Assembly (NCBI GenBank): GCA_022376515.1
Contig: WTXI01000006.1
Span: forward strand, 186,001-250,000
DNA length: 64,000 nt
Origin: Lactifluus volemus
Taxonomy: Eukaryota; Basidiomycota; Agaricomycetes; Russulales; Russulaceae
Direction: 5' to 3'
Part shown: positions 13,402 to 25,838 of the stretch, one piece after another
Position numbering within the stretch: position 1 is the stretch's first letter
Layout: each line of letters starts with the position of its first letter
Notes under the pieces: generated by a model
Told to the model about the DNA's origin: nothing
Seen by the model: only the letters and a program-made list of their open reading frames with translations
Database searches by the model: none
Position numbers and translations under genes: made by a program

Positions 13402-15142
13402 ATGCCCGTAACTTACACCCAATTCTTGACTCTGATAGCCACTGCATTGCGCGAAGAGAATGGCCTTGACTTGGCCTACCTCATCCGCCCAGTGAGCTCC
13501 CATGGAAAAGATCTCGTAAAAGAGTTTCGCAACCCAACAGTACGTCGACTGTCTCTAGTTTCCACAACTCGAAATACAACGAACGTCCTTACACAGCGGC
13601 AATCCCTGTCTCGGTATGAGGGCGCGATAGAAAGTCCATGGGATGAATTGGCAATTCAATATGTCTTGGTTATCACGCATGTGGCAAAACAACGCTATAC
13701 GGAGGCATTTAAAGAACACACGCAACTGGTCAAGTGAGCGTAGTTACCTCTCCATCCCAAAGCGTCGTCTTACGCGCCATCTTGTTAGCTTATTTCTCCG
13801 GTTTTTTACGAATAACAGTGGTTGGACTCTTCCCGCGTTGTTTGCCACCCTTCGCGACCTTCGCGATCTAGCCTTCGATGTGAGAAGCCTCCCTTTAGTC
13901 AAGCCCAGAGTTGATGTTCGGGCAGGCGGATGTGCAAGCACGAGATTCATATCAAAAAAGTGAATGCATGGAGGAGGCTGCTAGGATAATATCCAAAGCG
14001 TTTTCCAGTTGTATAACAGACAGGTGCGTACCGTTCTCTATCCGCATGCACTTCCATAAGTAAATGGTTTTATAGGACCTCCTCATATCAAATGTCAAGG
14101 AAGTGGGGGGTGTACTATGTCGTTGGCCTAGTTCTCAAAAGCTATTTTCGGGTACGCAATTTAGTGCCAAATGACCTTATGGTATTGACAATCTTCCCAA
14201 GGTTCGACGTATCTCGCTCTCGAAGAATATCCTAAGGGCGTTAGAGGCAAACCGAGATATCCCTTCATTAGATGAATACCCGCGAGCTCACCAGGTGAGG
14301 TTACTTTCTTCTTGATGACCAGAGTCTGACGTGCAATTAGGTGACATACAGATATTACTTGGGCATGCTGAGCTTTTTGAACGAAGACTACACCAAAGTA
14401 ATGTGGTGCTGCGCTTCCGTTTATCACCTTTGTTGAAACCGAGAATAGTCTGAGCAAGAACTGACTTTCGCGTTCTACAATTGTCACCTACAAGCCCGCA
14501 ACAATCAAGAGTACGAGTCACATTGTCGGAACTATAGCCAGACCTCACGCGTTGCGTTGCAGGCGCATACTGACATACTTAATTCCTCTACGTATTTTAC
14601 GTGGCCACCTACCTACGCAGGATCTCTAGGGCGATTTCCCGCCTTAGACGAACTCTATTCGCCCTTTATCTCTGCTATACGAAAAGGGGATATCCAAGGC
14701 TTTGACGATGCGTTGGACAAATGTGAACGCCGTCTAGTGGACCTGAATATTTGGCTTACACTCGAGAAAGCTCGGGAAATTTGATCAGAGGGTTGTTCCG
14801 ACGAGTGTATGTCCTAGTTCGCCCTGTTCTGGCATCGCTCTGATTCACGACGTCATCCCTAGCTGGGTTGTGTCAGAAAAGGGCAACCGGATCCCTGTAG
14901 AAATGTTCCACAGTTCGTTGCGGGTGTCCGGCATGGATGTCTCATCTGAAGAGGCGGAATGTCTTGTGGCGAATATGATCTACAAAGGCTACATGCGGGG
15001 CTATATATCTCACGAGAAGCAAATGGTCGTATTGGCTAATTCCAACGTTTCCCCCGACTTGCGGATCGTCCAACTCCCTTTCGCTGTACTGACCCTGCCG
15101 ACGCCGAATTCACTTTGTCTTGCACTCTCCTTGAGAATGTGA
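13402..15142 (+). CDS. CSN12: PCI-domain protein of the Csn12/PCID2 family
   Basis: Csn12/Thp1/PCID2-type PCI proteins act with Thp3 or Sac3 in transcription-coupled mRNA processing and export. The N-terminus MPVTYTQFLTLIATALREEN leads to helical repeats: YEGAIESPWDELAIQYV, GWTLPALFATLRDLRDLAFD and EEAARIISKAFSSCITDR. The family hallmark RKWGVYYVVGLVLKSYFR is followed by HQVTYRYYLGMLSFLNEDY, ELTFAFYNCHLQARNN and ERILTYLIPLRILRGHLP. The winged-helix part includes NRIPVEMFHSSLRVSGMD and MIYKGYMRGYISHEKQMVVL. Around nine introns join in frame. Breaks with one base missing occur near 14621-14630 (before GRFPALDELYSPF) and near 14781-14784 (REI to RGLFRRV). The last 15 codons are uncertain because another frame remains open to about 15170. 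Confidence 0.88.
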
Positions 15143-15390
15143 GCGAAGCACCGAACGAAGCCTGCTAACAAGTAGATGATAATTACATTCACAGGGTCAG
15201 TTGGATCACTTCCATGCACTAGAGATCGAATCTATTGTACTAGTAATGTAAATGATACCCACTGCTACCGTATACACTAGATAGGCCTTCACATCGTTGC
15301 GTTGTAATATACTCATTACTCTAACAGGAGGTGTGTGTTACAGCATTGTCTTTATACCTAGTACAATTAGTACACCGAAAGGTAGGCTCC

Positions 15391-18300
15391 CTACCTCTTC
15401 CAATCTTCCAAAGCGAACGCCAGAACACTGAAAGCGGATGTTGCCCCTGCTGCGCTGCCTGCGAGACGTTCGGCATCTCTGTGGATGAATCGTACCAGTC
15501 GGTCTAATTCGTCTTGCATCTCGTCAATGTCATCGGACAGTTGCCGACCATCCCCGATCTTGCAGGCATCCGATAGGATCGTGAATTGAAAGTGCCGAGT
15601 CTCGCGATTCCTCTCCCTCAAGGTCGGATTCACTGTCAGAAGTTTGGAAGGCTTCTTGTAGTGACAACGAGAACCCGATTGCATTCTTTCTTGCTTGCTT
15701 TCCTCGCCGGCTGCGATGAAGCCGAGACCCGATTCTTGGCAATGTCGGTGCGGCCTCGGTAGCCTCTTCCGCATTCGCAGTGAGTGTGTCACGGAAGTGC
15801 AAGGCCAAATTAACAATAGAAAGGATGGCTTGACGTAAAGCGGCCGTCTGACTGACGTGTCAGTAATGCACAACACATGATTGAAGTTGAACACTACAGA
15901 CCTCACTTTGCAACAGGCACTCGCTTCCGAGCCTTTGGAGACTGGAGACTATGACTAAGTGTTCTTGCCAGTAGCATCTCTATAACGGCTTACTGTGAGT
16001 CATGCAGACTTATCATCTCGTCAAGGGACTCGGCCAACTTTAACGACGCGTGGAAGGTCGATAGTTGCCGGTGTATGACCTGGCAAGATAATTGAGATGT
16101 GGAAGACGAAAAGTGGTGTTCACTCACATGGTCGCTATAAAATCAAGCAGGGTACTATGGGGGCAGACTGTCGATACATGATCAGTCGAGATGACGTGAG
16201 AACTCACTTGATGAACCAGATCAGCTTGCTACGCATAGCGAATACGATCTTATTCAAAGATCTCTTGGATTCGCGACGAGTTGTGGTATCCCAAATACGC
16301 GCATTCTCCAGCACATTCTTGGCGCGACGAAGTTGTAAGAGAAAGACGAACACGGAGCGATAAGTGCCAGAATTGTGCAGACCGAATAGGTAGGTGAGAG
16401 GGAATGGTGCGGCATATTCTACGAGTAGGTCATCTAAAGCGTCGATTGTCGGCCTTAAAGCCTTGTCTCTCGACCCGGAATACGAGAAACGAACTAAGGC
16501 CGTTTCGATCCAGTTAGTGGAGCATTCTTCTAGGGTGTCTCGGAACGTCTTGTTTAGGAGGTGGAAATCACTCCAAGTTTGTTGCGAATCCATCTAGATT
16601 CGTGTGCATTAGCTTCGCGCGTTGTTTCTATGAGCCCCTGGCTGACCTTGGAAAAGAGAACGTCAGAGAAGTATGACATCACGTCACTCCTCCTCATGAA
16701 GTAGAGCTCCTCGATAGCAGTGAGATGCAACCAGAGGTCACACTCAGTAGCCATTATTTGTGCCAGTCTTTTTTGAGGGATCTGACAACGAGGCAAGATA
16801 GTATCATGTATGAAGTGGGATAAGTGCTCCTTTGAAGTCTCCACTAACGCTCCTGCATGTTGTCCTTGTAGCAGGGCAGTGAAGGTTGGCCAGTCGGTCA
16901 TCCATGCAAGTGTGGGCTTTGCATCATTAGAAAGTGGTATATCAAGGATGCGCAGAAGACCAACAGCCTTCCCAGCACGAAGAACATGGCTGGCTGTAAG
17001 GTCCAGAAGTAGCGGTGCACCCTCAGATACGTATACCTCAGGGACTGCCTCGCGTATTGTAAAGCTCTCAGTCCAGAAGTCCGGATCGAGGATCGACATG
17101 CCATCGTGTTGAATAAAAAATTCATCATCCAGAGGGGTGAGATTGTCGCGCCCTTGACCAATTGTTGGTTCCTGTGAGGGCATACCGTGTTTCAACCATA
17201 AGCCAATCATAGTCCATATTGGCTCTGCTGATGCTGAAAATACTTGTATTAGAGCTTTTGACGTTTCCGTGTCACCATTTGATGAGCTGCTGTCCGCAGC
17301 GGTGAGCAACGTATCGAGAAGTAGAGTGGAAATCGTGAAAGGGGAGAACCGCGTTGGAAGGTCGAGAAGCATCCATACTTCCATATTCTTGTCCTGTGAT
17401 CGGAAACCCATACCCATAACCTTCCTAAGGACTTCCAGAAGGGCGTCAAACGTGCTCGCGAACGAGTCACGCACTGCCTTCTCCAAGTTGAGGAAACTGA
17501 CGGTTGATGGAGTCCCGTTTCCGGCTAAGGAAAGGTTTATGTCACGTTCCCGAGTAGCACACCAAGACATGAATCGGCCAATTTGGATCTCCACTGCTTC
17601 AGAGAAAGCCTCTATAGTACGGGTCACGCCAAGGGAGCGGCCAGTAGCACGAGAGGTCGTCCTTCTCGACGCGCAAGTAATGAATCTTCTAAGGTGTTCG
17701 ACTGTAGATGCAGTTTGCACGAATGATTGAGTGACCGATAGCTGAGCAGCTCTTGTCAGGTGAATAACTCGTGGGGCGTCCAAGGTCGGCTGTAGCTGGC
17801 TTCAGGTGGAATATAACGAAATCAATGATAATACATGCCTCAAAAGAGAAAGTCCCATCCTCAGCCCGAGTCCATCTCAAGAAAGAATTCTTGTATCCTT
17901 GGAATGCCATCAAAATCTCACGCACCGCGTCGTGCTCGTGGATGTATGTCTACAGGTGGGTTCGTGTGGCGTAAATGCTAGCAAGATAATCTGATTGAAC
18001 TTGACTGACGATTTTGTGTGGGCTGCTCGGGTTCAACTCACCCAATAGTCGATCGGTTGACGGTCCTGGGCGAAGAAATCAGCGATGTATCTCAAGCCAA
18101 GGGAACTCAACAATGTACCAAGCGTGGAACCATCCCTTACTGCAAACAAACCCTTCAGGGAGGCGTCGGTCCGCCATTCTTTCCTCCAGTACTGTCTCCC
18201 TTGCAGATCCTCGACAAGTTGTCGGTGGCCGAAAGTCGACAGTATGGTCGTATGGTCAGATTGTGCATGCCGATTCGAGGGCTCACTCTCGACAGCTGGA

Positions 18301-19309
18301 AGTGAATCTACCGATGAAAGGGAAGGGGAGATATCGCTGAAGTTATCCAGGGGTAAAGGACTATACGGAGGGGTGCTATCGAGGCTCTTGGTTTCCCACC
18401 CTTCGATAGTGCTGCCATGTGGGAGACCATAAACACCTTCCCAATGTTGCCCTTCAAACGGCTCTTCATCCAAGATGGTTTTCCAGCTAACAGATACGAG
18501 GTCGGTACGAGGAGTTCCACTACTCGACAAATAGTTCTCGGCGTGCTCTACAGTCGACTGTGTCGGAGGGACTGAGAGAAGCATCTTCGTGGACGGATCA
18601 GCTGGATTTAATTGCGCAGAATTTAAATTACCAAGAATGTCAGATGATCCGGTAGATGTGCGAGCTATATGACCAGTCAGCCTGCCACTTGATGTGAATA
18701 TTGATGATAATCACTGTTATTTCTGAGTCTATGTCATTTGTTTTCTCAACTTGTGACCTCAGCAAAGAAAAAGAAAGATGGAGAGCATCTGCCCACAAGT
18801 CTTGCGAGTTGATCCGTGCTCTTTCAGTACGACTAGATCTCAGTTAGTGGTGGGTAGAAGGAGGGATAATCGGAAACAGACCCATGTAGCTGCTTGGTAA
18901 TATCGCTTATGCTAGAGCTGGGCGCAGCTTTCGCGTTATAGTCCACACATCTCGAAACCACATCTAGCATGGAGTGAAAGTCACCGTGGTCGTCATCAGG
19001 GTGTAAACCGGTGACTTGAGTGACTAGAGTATGGCCTAAAGAAATGATGCGGGACATCTGTCTTGATGGTAAACGCTGTGAGAATTTAGGAGGTTGCCCG
19101 CTCCCTATGCGAGATGCTGGTCTCGTTGATGCACTAGAAAGAGGCCGACTTGCCGTGCGTGAAGAGGGTCGGTGCGAGCTAGCGCTACTTGAAGGTCGCG
19201 AAAATTCGTTGTTGTGCGGGGTTCTCTTAGACGCACTAACTGGAGACCTGGACAGAGCGACACCATCTGAAAGGTCTCCGGCTATGTTAGCAAGCTTTGA
19301 TATGGGCAT
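15391..19309 (-). CDS. Gamma-tubulin complex component (GCP5-like)
   Basis: GCP proteins assemble the gamma-tubulin ring complex that nucleates microtubules at the spindle pole body. The start at 19309 gives a Ser/Arg-rich disordered leader (MPISKLANIAGDLSDGVALS). GCP core blocks follow: QYWRKEWRTDASLKGLF, PRVIHLTRAAQLSVTQSF, a long helical region, HVLRAGKAVGLLRILDIP, QGLIETTREANA, and the C-terminal gamma-tubulin-binding part with WSDFHLLNKTFRDTLEEC, ALRPTIDALDDLLVEYA and LVRFIHRDAERLAG. It ends FSVLAFALEDWKR at 15391. The VLRAGK...LLR motif and leader favour GCP5 over GCP2/3, but GCP6 cannot be excluded. The reading frame probably breaks near 15570 (acidic linker) and near 17790 (before the VIHLT block). 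Many GT-AG introns are present. Confidence 0.85.
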
Positions 19310-20222
19310 ATCGTGATGTTCTGCCCGAAGATCGCCGCCGCGCAGTCACAGTGATGATGTCGCGATCACGTGTTCATAATACAAGCCGTGCCCGATTCGA
19401 TGAGATTCAAACCTTCAGAGATATCTATGCCCTTCCGCCGTGTCTATCCACTGGCAGATCTGAACCTTTCGTCTCATAACCTATGAAATCTACGAATTTC
19501 TGTTGGATTAAACAGCCGGGAAAGCCAACTGAAACTTGAACCGAAAGCCCTCACAACGGTTAAGCTGGACGTTGACTTGACCTCTTGTACTCCAGAACAG
19601 TCAGGCCATTTTGTGAACGAACGGCGTTATTCCTCCGTCTGTGTAATTCAAACCAACATTGTTGTGAAGATCTACTATATTGGACCCTTCCTCAGGCTTG
19701 AAGTCTTGCGTTGTGGAAATTTCAGCTTCAATGATCAACGAATGACTTAAGGCGTAAACTCGGACGAAGTGTTCGAGACTGAAGGCACAATTCGTAACTC
19801 AGCTCAAGTAAAATTGTCAGTTCGTCTCAACATAGTTCCCCAACAAGGATGTTATCCAGTGCTCAGATATACAATCGAGTGGATACCGGAGCAGGCTAGG
19901 CCGAAAGGCTAGACAGCGTCGTACCGTGATCCCAATAGGTCGTTCGGTTTGACATGATACATGATACGGACACGGCCCTGTGAGCGCCAGGTAGTCCTGG
20001 ACTGACCACCCCTCAGGTGGAGTAGCACGAGTTGCTCAGTCAATTGACCTCGCAATGCAAGAGCTAGAATTTCGACATCCTGATAGACGTGTTCGAAGAA
20101 ATGCCGACACTGCAACCTGACAAACAGATTGAGTGGACGTTAAATAAGAACTAGTACAACATTATAAGTTGAGGCATCATGACGGTATTCCTCTTCCATA
20201 GATGACACTTCTGTCAAGTTTG
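19310..20222. other. Intergenic region between two minus-strand genes
   Basis: This stretch holds the upstream region of the GCP5-like gene and the 3' flank of the permease. I see no protein-like open frame, RNA gene or repeat. Confidence 0.45.
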
Positions 20223-22307
20223 TCACTGGTCCTTGAACCACTTCCGCGCAGACAGAACCCATGAAAGGGCTGCATATATGAACACGGCCATGATGATGAC
20301 GACCGCATAGTCTGAAAAGAGTAGGTCTTGTAAGGGCAGAAGAAAATAAGATTGAAACTCACTCATATTCTGTGCGTTCACATTTGTGTGGTCGGGAACA
20401 TCAGCAAGATATCAATAAAGGATACCCATGCGACAGCGACTACTCCAATCGGGAGAAACCATCTTCCCAAGGAAAATGTTCCAGGAATTAGTTTATCACG
20501 CCCTGATGTGACACGGAGAAAGATGGGCGCGGCATAAGATGTGTAGAGTCCAATAACCGATGCGCTACGGAGACCGTTGTCTGGGTCAGTATGAGATACG
20601 CCATGGTGATGATAAGACATCACCCGGCCAATGATGTCAGCGCCGCATTGCTGAACCCAAGGAGGCCACATATAGCCGCGCAGAACATGACAAGCCAAAC
20701 AGCGTTCACGGGAGTCTGCGTGTATCGGTTGATCTGCTTCCACCATCGTGACCCCGGGAGCGCATTATCGCGCGCGAATGCAAAGACAACGCGAGAAGCA
20801 TCTACGCCTTGTGCTGCGCCAGTGACGAACTGCAGGAGTTGAGCATCCTGTCATATGCTGGCCTCAGGCTCGCGATGAAAATTCTCTCACCTGTACGACG
20901 ATAATGCAGCTCCATATCGCAAGCATTCCGCGCTTCCCAAGGACATTGAAAAATAGCTGACCCATCGGCAGCGGGAGGGTGGTAGAGATGAGATCTGGAA
21001 CTGATGTCGTGGCAAATGAAGCGATATATATATAAGCCAGCCAAGAAGCTGCGTCGCCCCTACGCCGACCATGATCGCGATGGGAGCTGCGCGCGCTGCT
21101 CCGGCGACCTCTTCCGAGACATGCGCAGCCGAGTCGTCTGTTGTGGATGTACATCGCATTAGCCGGTCGATAAAGGCAAGAATAACTCACATCCTGTCAG
21201 TGTCCACATGCTGAAGTGAAGGACAGGAAGAACGCCCAAGGATCTTTTCATGGTGAGATTATGACAAACAAAGACGAGAAGGAGTGCTCACTATTAGACC
21301 ATCCAGTATTATTCTCAAAGAGTGTGAAAGCGTCATGTGCTGAGACTGTCTGTCCCCGCGGGGAGACAAACAAGATAACAATGGCTGCAATGGTCGTTCC
21401 AACTGGACGACAATGAAATTCAATCCCGTGAGAATAAAGGGTGAAGGGCTCACCATTGATAACCACGTAAAACAAGTTCAACCTCGCCAGGACACGCGTC
21501 GCAGCGGAGCAGACAATACCATGAAACACTAAAATAGCCAGGAGAATCCCGTAAGTCGCTCCGGCACTGAGGACAGTAGCGCCATCGGTGTTTATGGTAA
21601 TTGCCGTAGTGATCATTTGAGCACTGAGCGCGATACGAATCAAAAACGGGGGCCGCCCAAAGAATGAATGTGGCGAACCAGGTGTAATCGATAGAGCAGA
21701 CGAGGCAACTTGGCCAGTCACATTCGCCCACCCAGTAACCCAGCTCGCTATCGGGGCATACCTTGGCGGAGCCAGCTTGGCGGAAAAGTAGTAAAGGCCA
21801 GCGCTCGTCCTTCGCGATAGTATTAGATCTTAGATACCGAGATAACGGCACCAGAAAGGTGACCTACGGCATCGAGGAAGTCATTTCGGCGAGAGATGCT
21901 GCTATGCATAGAACGAACGGGCAAGGAATCAACCAGCCCCAGATCATTCCAACGTGACCACCTATCAAGTTGAAAAAACATTAAATCCCCCAGGTGCCGT
22001 TCTGAAAGAATTACCTGATGCGAGCGGGAACGAGAATGTCGCGGATACTGAGGCAATGATGCCCATTATGGAGAAGGCAAATGCCACCGTCTCTATGAGC
22101 TGTACCGTGTCGTAGTATCAAGCGACAATCTCGTACCAGTAGAGTCAGACTCACAGAGAACTCTCGCCTGAACTCGGATTTGTAGCCCAGCCTTGCGAGC
22201 AAGATGTCATCTGCGCGACGAATCTCGTTGGTCCCGGTTTTCTCATCTCCATGATGTACGACGACAACGTCATTCGAAATTGTATGTTTTTCTTTGTCCG
22301 CAGACAT
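20223..22307 (-). CDS. APC-superfamily amino acid/GABA permease
   Basis: This is a 12-helix plasma- or vacuolar-membrane transporter of the APC superfamily, in the fungal GABA/choline/amino-acid permease branch. The start at 22307 gives a cytosolic N-terminus (MSADKEKHTISND). TM1 is SLIETVAFAFSIMGIIASVS, with the unwound GGHVGMIWGW loop after it. Further TMs: AGLYYFSAKLAPPRYAPIAS then WVTGWANVTGQ, TVLSAGATYGILLAILVFHG, VGTTIAAIVILFVSPRG, WTLTGYDSAAHVSEEVAGA (family consensus), MVGVGATQLLGWLIYIASFA, QGVDASRVVFAFARDNALPG, NAVWLVMFCAAICGLLGFS, WFLPIGVVAVAWVSFIDIL, and a last TM ending SARKWFKDQ at the stop 20223-20225. One base seems missing near 21703-21706 (C run), before LVCSIDYT. Substrate cannot be read from sequence. 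Confidence 0.92.
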
Positions 22308-23373
22308 GGTGTGTAGTGGGGATAGAGAAGGCGAGGTATGACCACGGGCACAAGCGTGGAAATCGCAGACTCTGGGACAGACCGGATGGGCTGGGTTAAA
22401 TTGAATCCGAAGAACACCTTTCCCACACCCAGCGAACGATTCTGTATCATCGATCAGGAACGGCGTTATGGAATGCTAGAGATGTTACAATGCCGAGGCA
22501 CCCGGTTTTTTCTCTCGTGACTAGGAAACGCTGATAAGACCTCAGCGAAGAAGAGAGCTTCCCGGCGGCCAAGGCCACCTAGTCTAAAAAAGAACACTGA
22601 AGTCCCAGCAACGAGGAACGGTTGGAACGTTTACGAGATGAGCTCATGGACGGAAAGCGTAGATTTGATAAAGTGATTACAAAATATCATGTAATAGGAA
22701 CATTACTTGTATCGCTGAATGGTTAAGACCGAGGGTGACACGCAGCCGTGTGAAAAGATAAGGAGATCAAGCGCTAGTCAGGGTGGATGCAATCCGGAAG
22801 CAGACGCCAACTGAAGGGGAAGGCATGCCCAAAGAAGGAAAGGAGAGATATGGTATTTCGTCGTAATTGACCCGTTTGTGGGCTCTCGACAAAACGCATC
22901 AGGCACGTTTGTTGGAGATGACAACTTGACTAGTGAAGCGGTGAACAAGGACTTTGAAAGAATCTGTGGCCAGGTTATACCAAGGTTATACGTTCGCATC
23001 TGCAGATGCTAGTAGCCCCAGAACCAAAGAAAGCAAGCAACTCGGAGGGACTAGCGCTAACATGATGTGGACGAAAACGGGGTTTGCATGTTGCTGACAC
23101 TGAAAAATGAGGAGCCTAGAAGAGGATATATTACCTCTGGGATAAGTATACTCCGAGCCAGAGGTAGTATCGACTCGGAGCTATTGCACTACAGTAGTCA
23201 CTAGTGGCCAATACTATAGTTTCAAGTTGTACTCCGCGGCGCTTAACGGAGTCGGCCTCTGCCGTTGCGGACTTCCGCGGTCCGGTGTGTCAATGTCTCC
23301 GTCACGGTGACCGTGAATTCAATTGAATTGAATCGAGTACCAGGAGTACCTGCCCCGCCTCTCAAAAGAGAAA
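22308..23373. promoter_or_regulatory. Shared 1.07 kb upstream region of the permease and MGM101, rich in inverted repeats
   Basis: No gene is visible. The MGM101-proximal 220 bp contain several short inverted repeats: CTCCGAG at 23151-23157 paired with CTCGGAG at 23174-23180, GCGGA-CT-TCCGC at 23267-23278, and the two palindromes annotated separately at 23302-23329. The triplets CGG and CCG recur, as in binding sites of fungal Zn2Cys6 factors, but no specific factor can be named. Confidence 0.5.
23302..23329. repeat. Two abutting perfect palindromes upstream of MGM101
   Basis: TCACGGT-G-ACCGTGA (23302-23316) is a perfect inverted repeat with a one-base centre. It overlaps by one base AATTCAATTGAATT (23316-23329), which equals its own reverse complement. 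They end 44 bp before the MGM101 start codon. Confidence 0.85.
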
Positions 23374-24389
23374 ATGGTCTTTCATCTCTTCAGTGGCCTC
23401 GGAGCTGCTAGATTGCCGCTCCGTACAGTTTCCTCTATCCGCACTTATGTGGCGGTGGGAAGCAGGTCGTCCCCTATATCCTCTCCAGCCAAGAAAACGT
23501 CGCGGGCAGCGCAAGTCAGTGCCACTCGAACTAACGTTACAAAAGGCAACTCCGAAACAGTGGACAACTATCCGACAACCGCAAACGGGGTAGAGGCTGA
23601 CATCGTCACCCAGAGTGAAATCATTAATAACACACCTGCGGAGAGTATCCCTTCCAGCGCACTAAGTCTACCTCCGCTATTTGATGCCCCTCCTATGGGC
23701 GGTTCCACGGACTGGTCACGCAGCTACCATGGATTATCAACTCAGCCATTTCTTCCCGAAGTGGCCGAAATCCTTCAGGCTCCCATCGACCCCCTAGATA
23801 TTGAAGTTAAACCTGGTCCGTGTCTTGAAGGGATGTCATGACTTTGGGTTCTTGCTGACCAAAAATTAACTTCAAGATGGTATGCTTTATCTCCCAGAAA
23901 TTAAGTATCGTAGAATCCTGAACAAGGCCTTCGGTCCTGGTGGTTGGGGTCTGGCTCCTCGCAGCGAAACCAACGTGGGGCCGAAAATAGTCAGCAGGGA
24001 GTATGCCTTGGTTTGTCTTGGCCGGTGAGCAAAACCCGCCTTTTCAGTGATACCAAACATCCGAGCCCTTCCGTAGGCTTGTCGCCATCGCCCGCGGTGA
24101 GCAAGAGTATTTCGACCCCTCTGGAATTCCGACAGCCACCGAGGCGTGCAAAAGCAATGCTCTAATGCGTTGCTGCAAAGATCTCGGGGTGGCCAGTGAG
24201 CTATGGGATCCACGATTCATCCGAGATTTCAAAAAGGAGTACTGTATGGAGGTATTTGCGGAGCATGTCCCTACCAAGAAAAAGTAAGCCTTCATGTGAT
24301 ACTACATCTCCCTCTTCTAACGTCCAACAAGACGCAAGCTTTGGCGTCGTAAGGATCAGCCAAAGTTCGAGTATCCCTTTAAGGAATAG
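23374..24389 (+). CDS. MGM101: Mitochondrial genome maintenance protein MGM101
   Basis: MGM101 is a Rad52-like single-strand annealing protein of mitochondrial nucleoids, needed for mtDNA repair and maintenance. The start at 23374 opens a basic, hydroxylated leader ([20 protein letters not shown]) typical of mitochondrial import. A disordered linker follows, then the conserved core: [89 protein letters not shown] and [10 protein letters not shown]. The last intron (starting GTAAGCC after LysLysLys) joins to [17 protein letters not shown] with stop at 24387-24389, the family's usual end; reading through the donor would stop early at 24285. Three introns join cleanly and no frame break is needed. 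Identification is firm. Confidence 0.95.
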
Positions 24390-24565
24390 ATACTCTCTGC
24401 TTCTATCCGCTGTCATTCATTTATACGTCGATCTTTTCAGTTATCTATGTTGGTGCTATCATCCCAGTCGGAATTGGTTAAGGCCAAAAGCCTCTTATTT
24501 AAAGTTGAAATACAATAAAGTATTGAACAATCCGTAATATAGCATGATTCTCCGAGTTCATGTGA

Positions 24566-25705
24566 TCATCTGAGTTGTGACTTCTTACCTTTTTTTCCCT
24601 TTCCTTTCACTGGCGTAGCATCGCTGGTCGCAGGTGCAATAGCCGTACTTGTACTTCCTGACGGGGGCGCGGGTTCAGTTTTGGTGGGTTTCGGTTTCCC
24701 TCCACGGTGAAAGAGATTCATGATGAGGCTGCCAAGGACACCAGTCATTATGTAGAGTACCCATCGAGGGAGGACGCCGATCGTGTTGTAGTACTTGGTC
24801 ATGAAGATGGCTTGCCACTCCATCAAGAACTCCCTGTCATGACGAGGTCACAAATCCCGTACGTACAAGAGGCCAGAAAAAACCCACCAGTTTCCACCGG
24901 GAGCGAAGTTGGTTTGCCATGGAGGTGTATCTTCCCACATCCCAGATTTGAGGAATTCTCGAATCAAGTCAGCTCTCAGTCGGACCTGAGTGGCGCGCCA
25001 AAATCGGAGGGTGTTTCCTCTCTCGGTCACAGCGACCAATATAGGTACACTGCGAAAAGGTCAGTGACAAAAGAGGAAGGACGAACAAGACGACGCACTG
25101 CCAAATAGCCCATTTGGTGGTTATGTAGGTTACATTCATGTAGTCGATGCGACCCCAGCGAACGTGGGGTAGGTCACCTTCAATTATTGTGGTATTGTAA
25201 GCTTCGTCGAACTGGTTATCTGCGAATATTGATATCCTAGAGGCCTGAGCCAATGAGCCTGTGCTGAGACAGCAGGTCAGACCTATGGACGCGCCCGTAT
25301 GTGAGATATCTTACATGATGAGAAACCACACGCGATTCTTCGCCTCTTCCTCTGTGAGCTCTTCGTTTGTGATGACGTCGTTGTAGTTCTCGTCGGTGAT
25401 CAAGGGATACGCGTATCCCATATTTCTAAGTTGGCTTGTGCTACTTCCAAGCGTTCTGTAACATTGAGGCCCAAACTCCCGAAGAGCTGGGAAACAGGAC
25501 CGGTAGATAGGATGTTAGACAAACTGAAGCGGGGCTCGCCCTCACGTGGCGATGGTAAAGACCCGGTCACTGGCTGGAAAGACGAAGGAGATGGGGCGGC
25601 GGTAGGGACGGCCTGGCCGGGAGACCAACCAGGGGAGAAATATTGGGCAGTAGCGGGAGTGATGAATACAAGAGCAGCGAAGGCGAAGGCGATCATCACT
25701 TTCAT
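24566..25705 (-). CDS. Thioredoxin-like ER membrane protein, apparently without CxxC
   Basis: I take the ATG at 25705, which starts a good signal peptide (MKVMIAFAFAALVFITPATA). The ATG 30 bases upstream would add ten residues. A Pro/Ser-rich lumenal linker precedes a domain with RISIFADNQFDEAYN, HVRWGRIDYMNVTYITTKW, ILVAVTERGNTLRFWRATQ and LREFLK-like helices, which reads as a thioredoxin fold. One membrane helix (WVLYIMTGVLGSLIMNLF) follows, then a Lys-rich cytosolic tail with KGKGKKGKKSQLR ending at 24566. I see no Cys pair in the exons I can join, so it is probably not redox active. It shares a 133 bp upstream gap with KEX1, another secretory-pathway gene. The exon joint near 25310 (after VWFLI) is uncertain. 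The thioredoxin-fold call is inference from pattern. Confidence 0.72.
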
Positions 25706-25838
25706 GATGACGTGGATAGTTGTCAACGTTGTCAACGTCCAAAGTGTGAATTATTACAGCCGCGGGCCAGGGGCAGAGTCGAGATGACGAAACGTGATAC
25801 TCTTTTAACCCTACTAGTACTACACATTACTCTAAATC

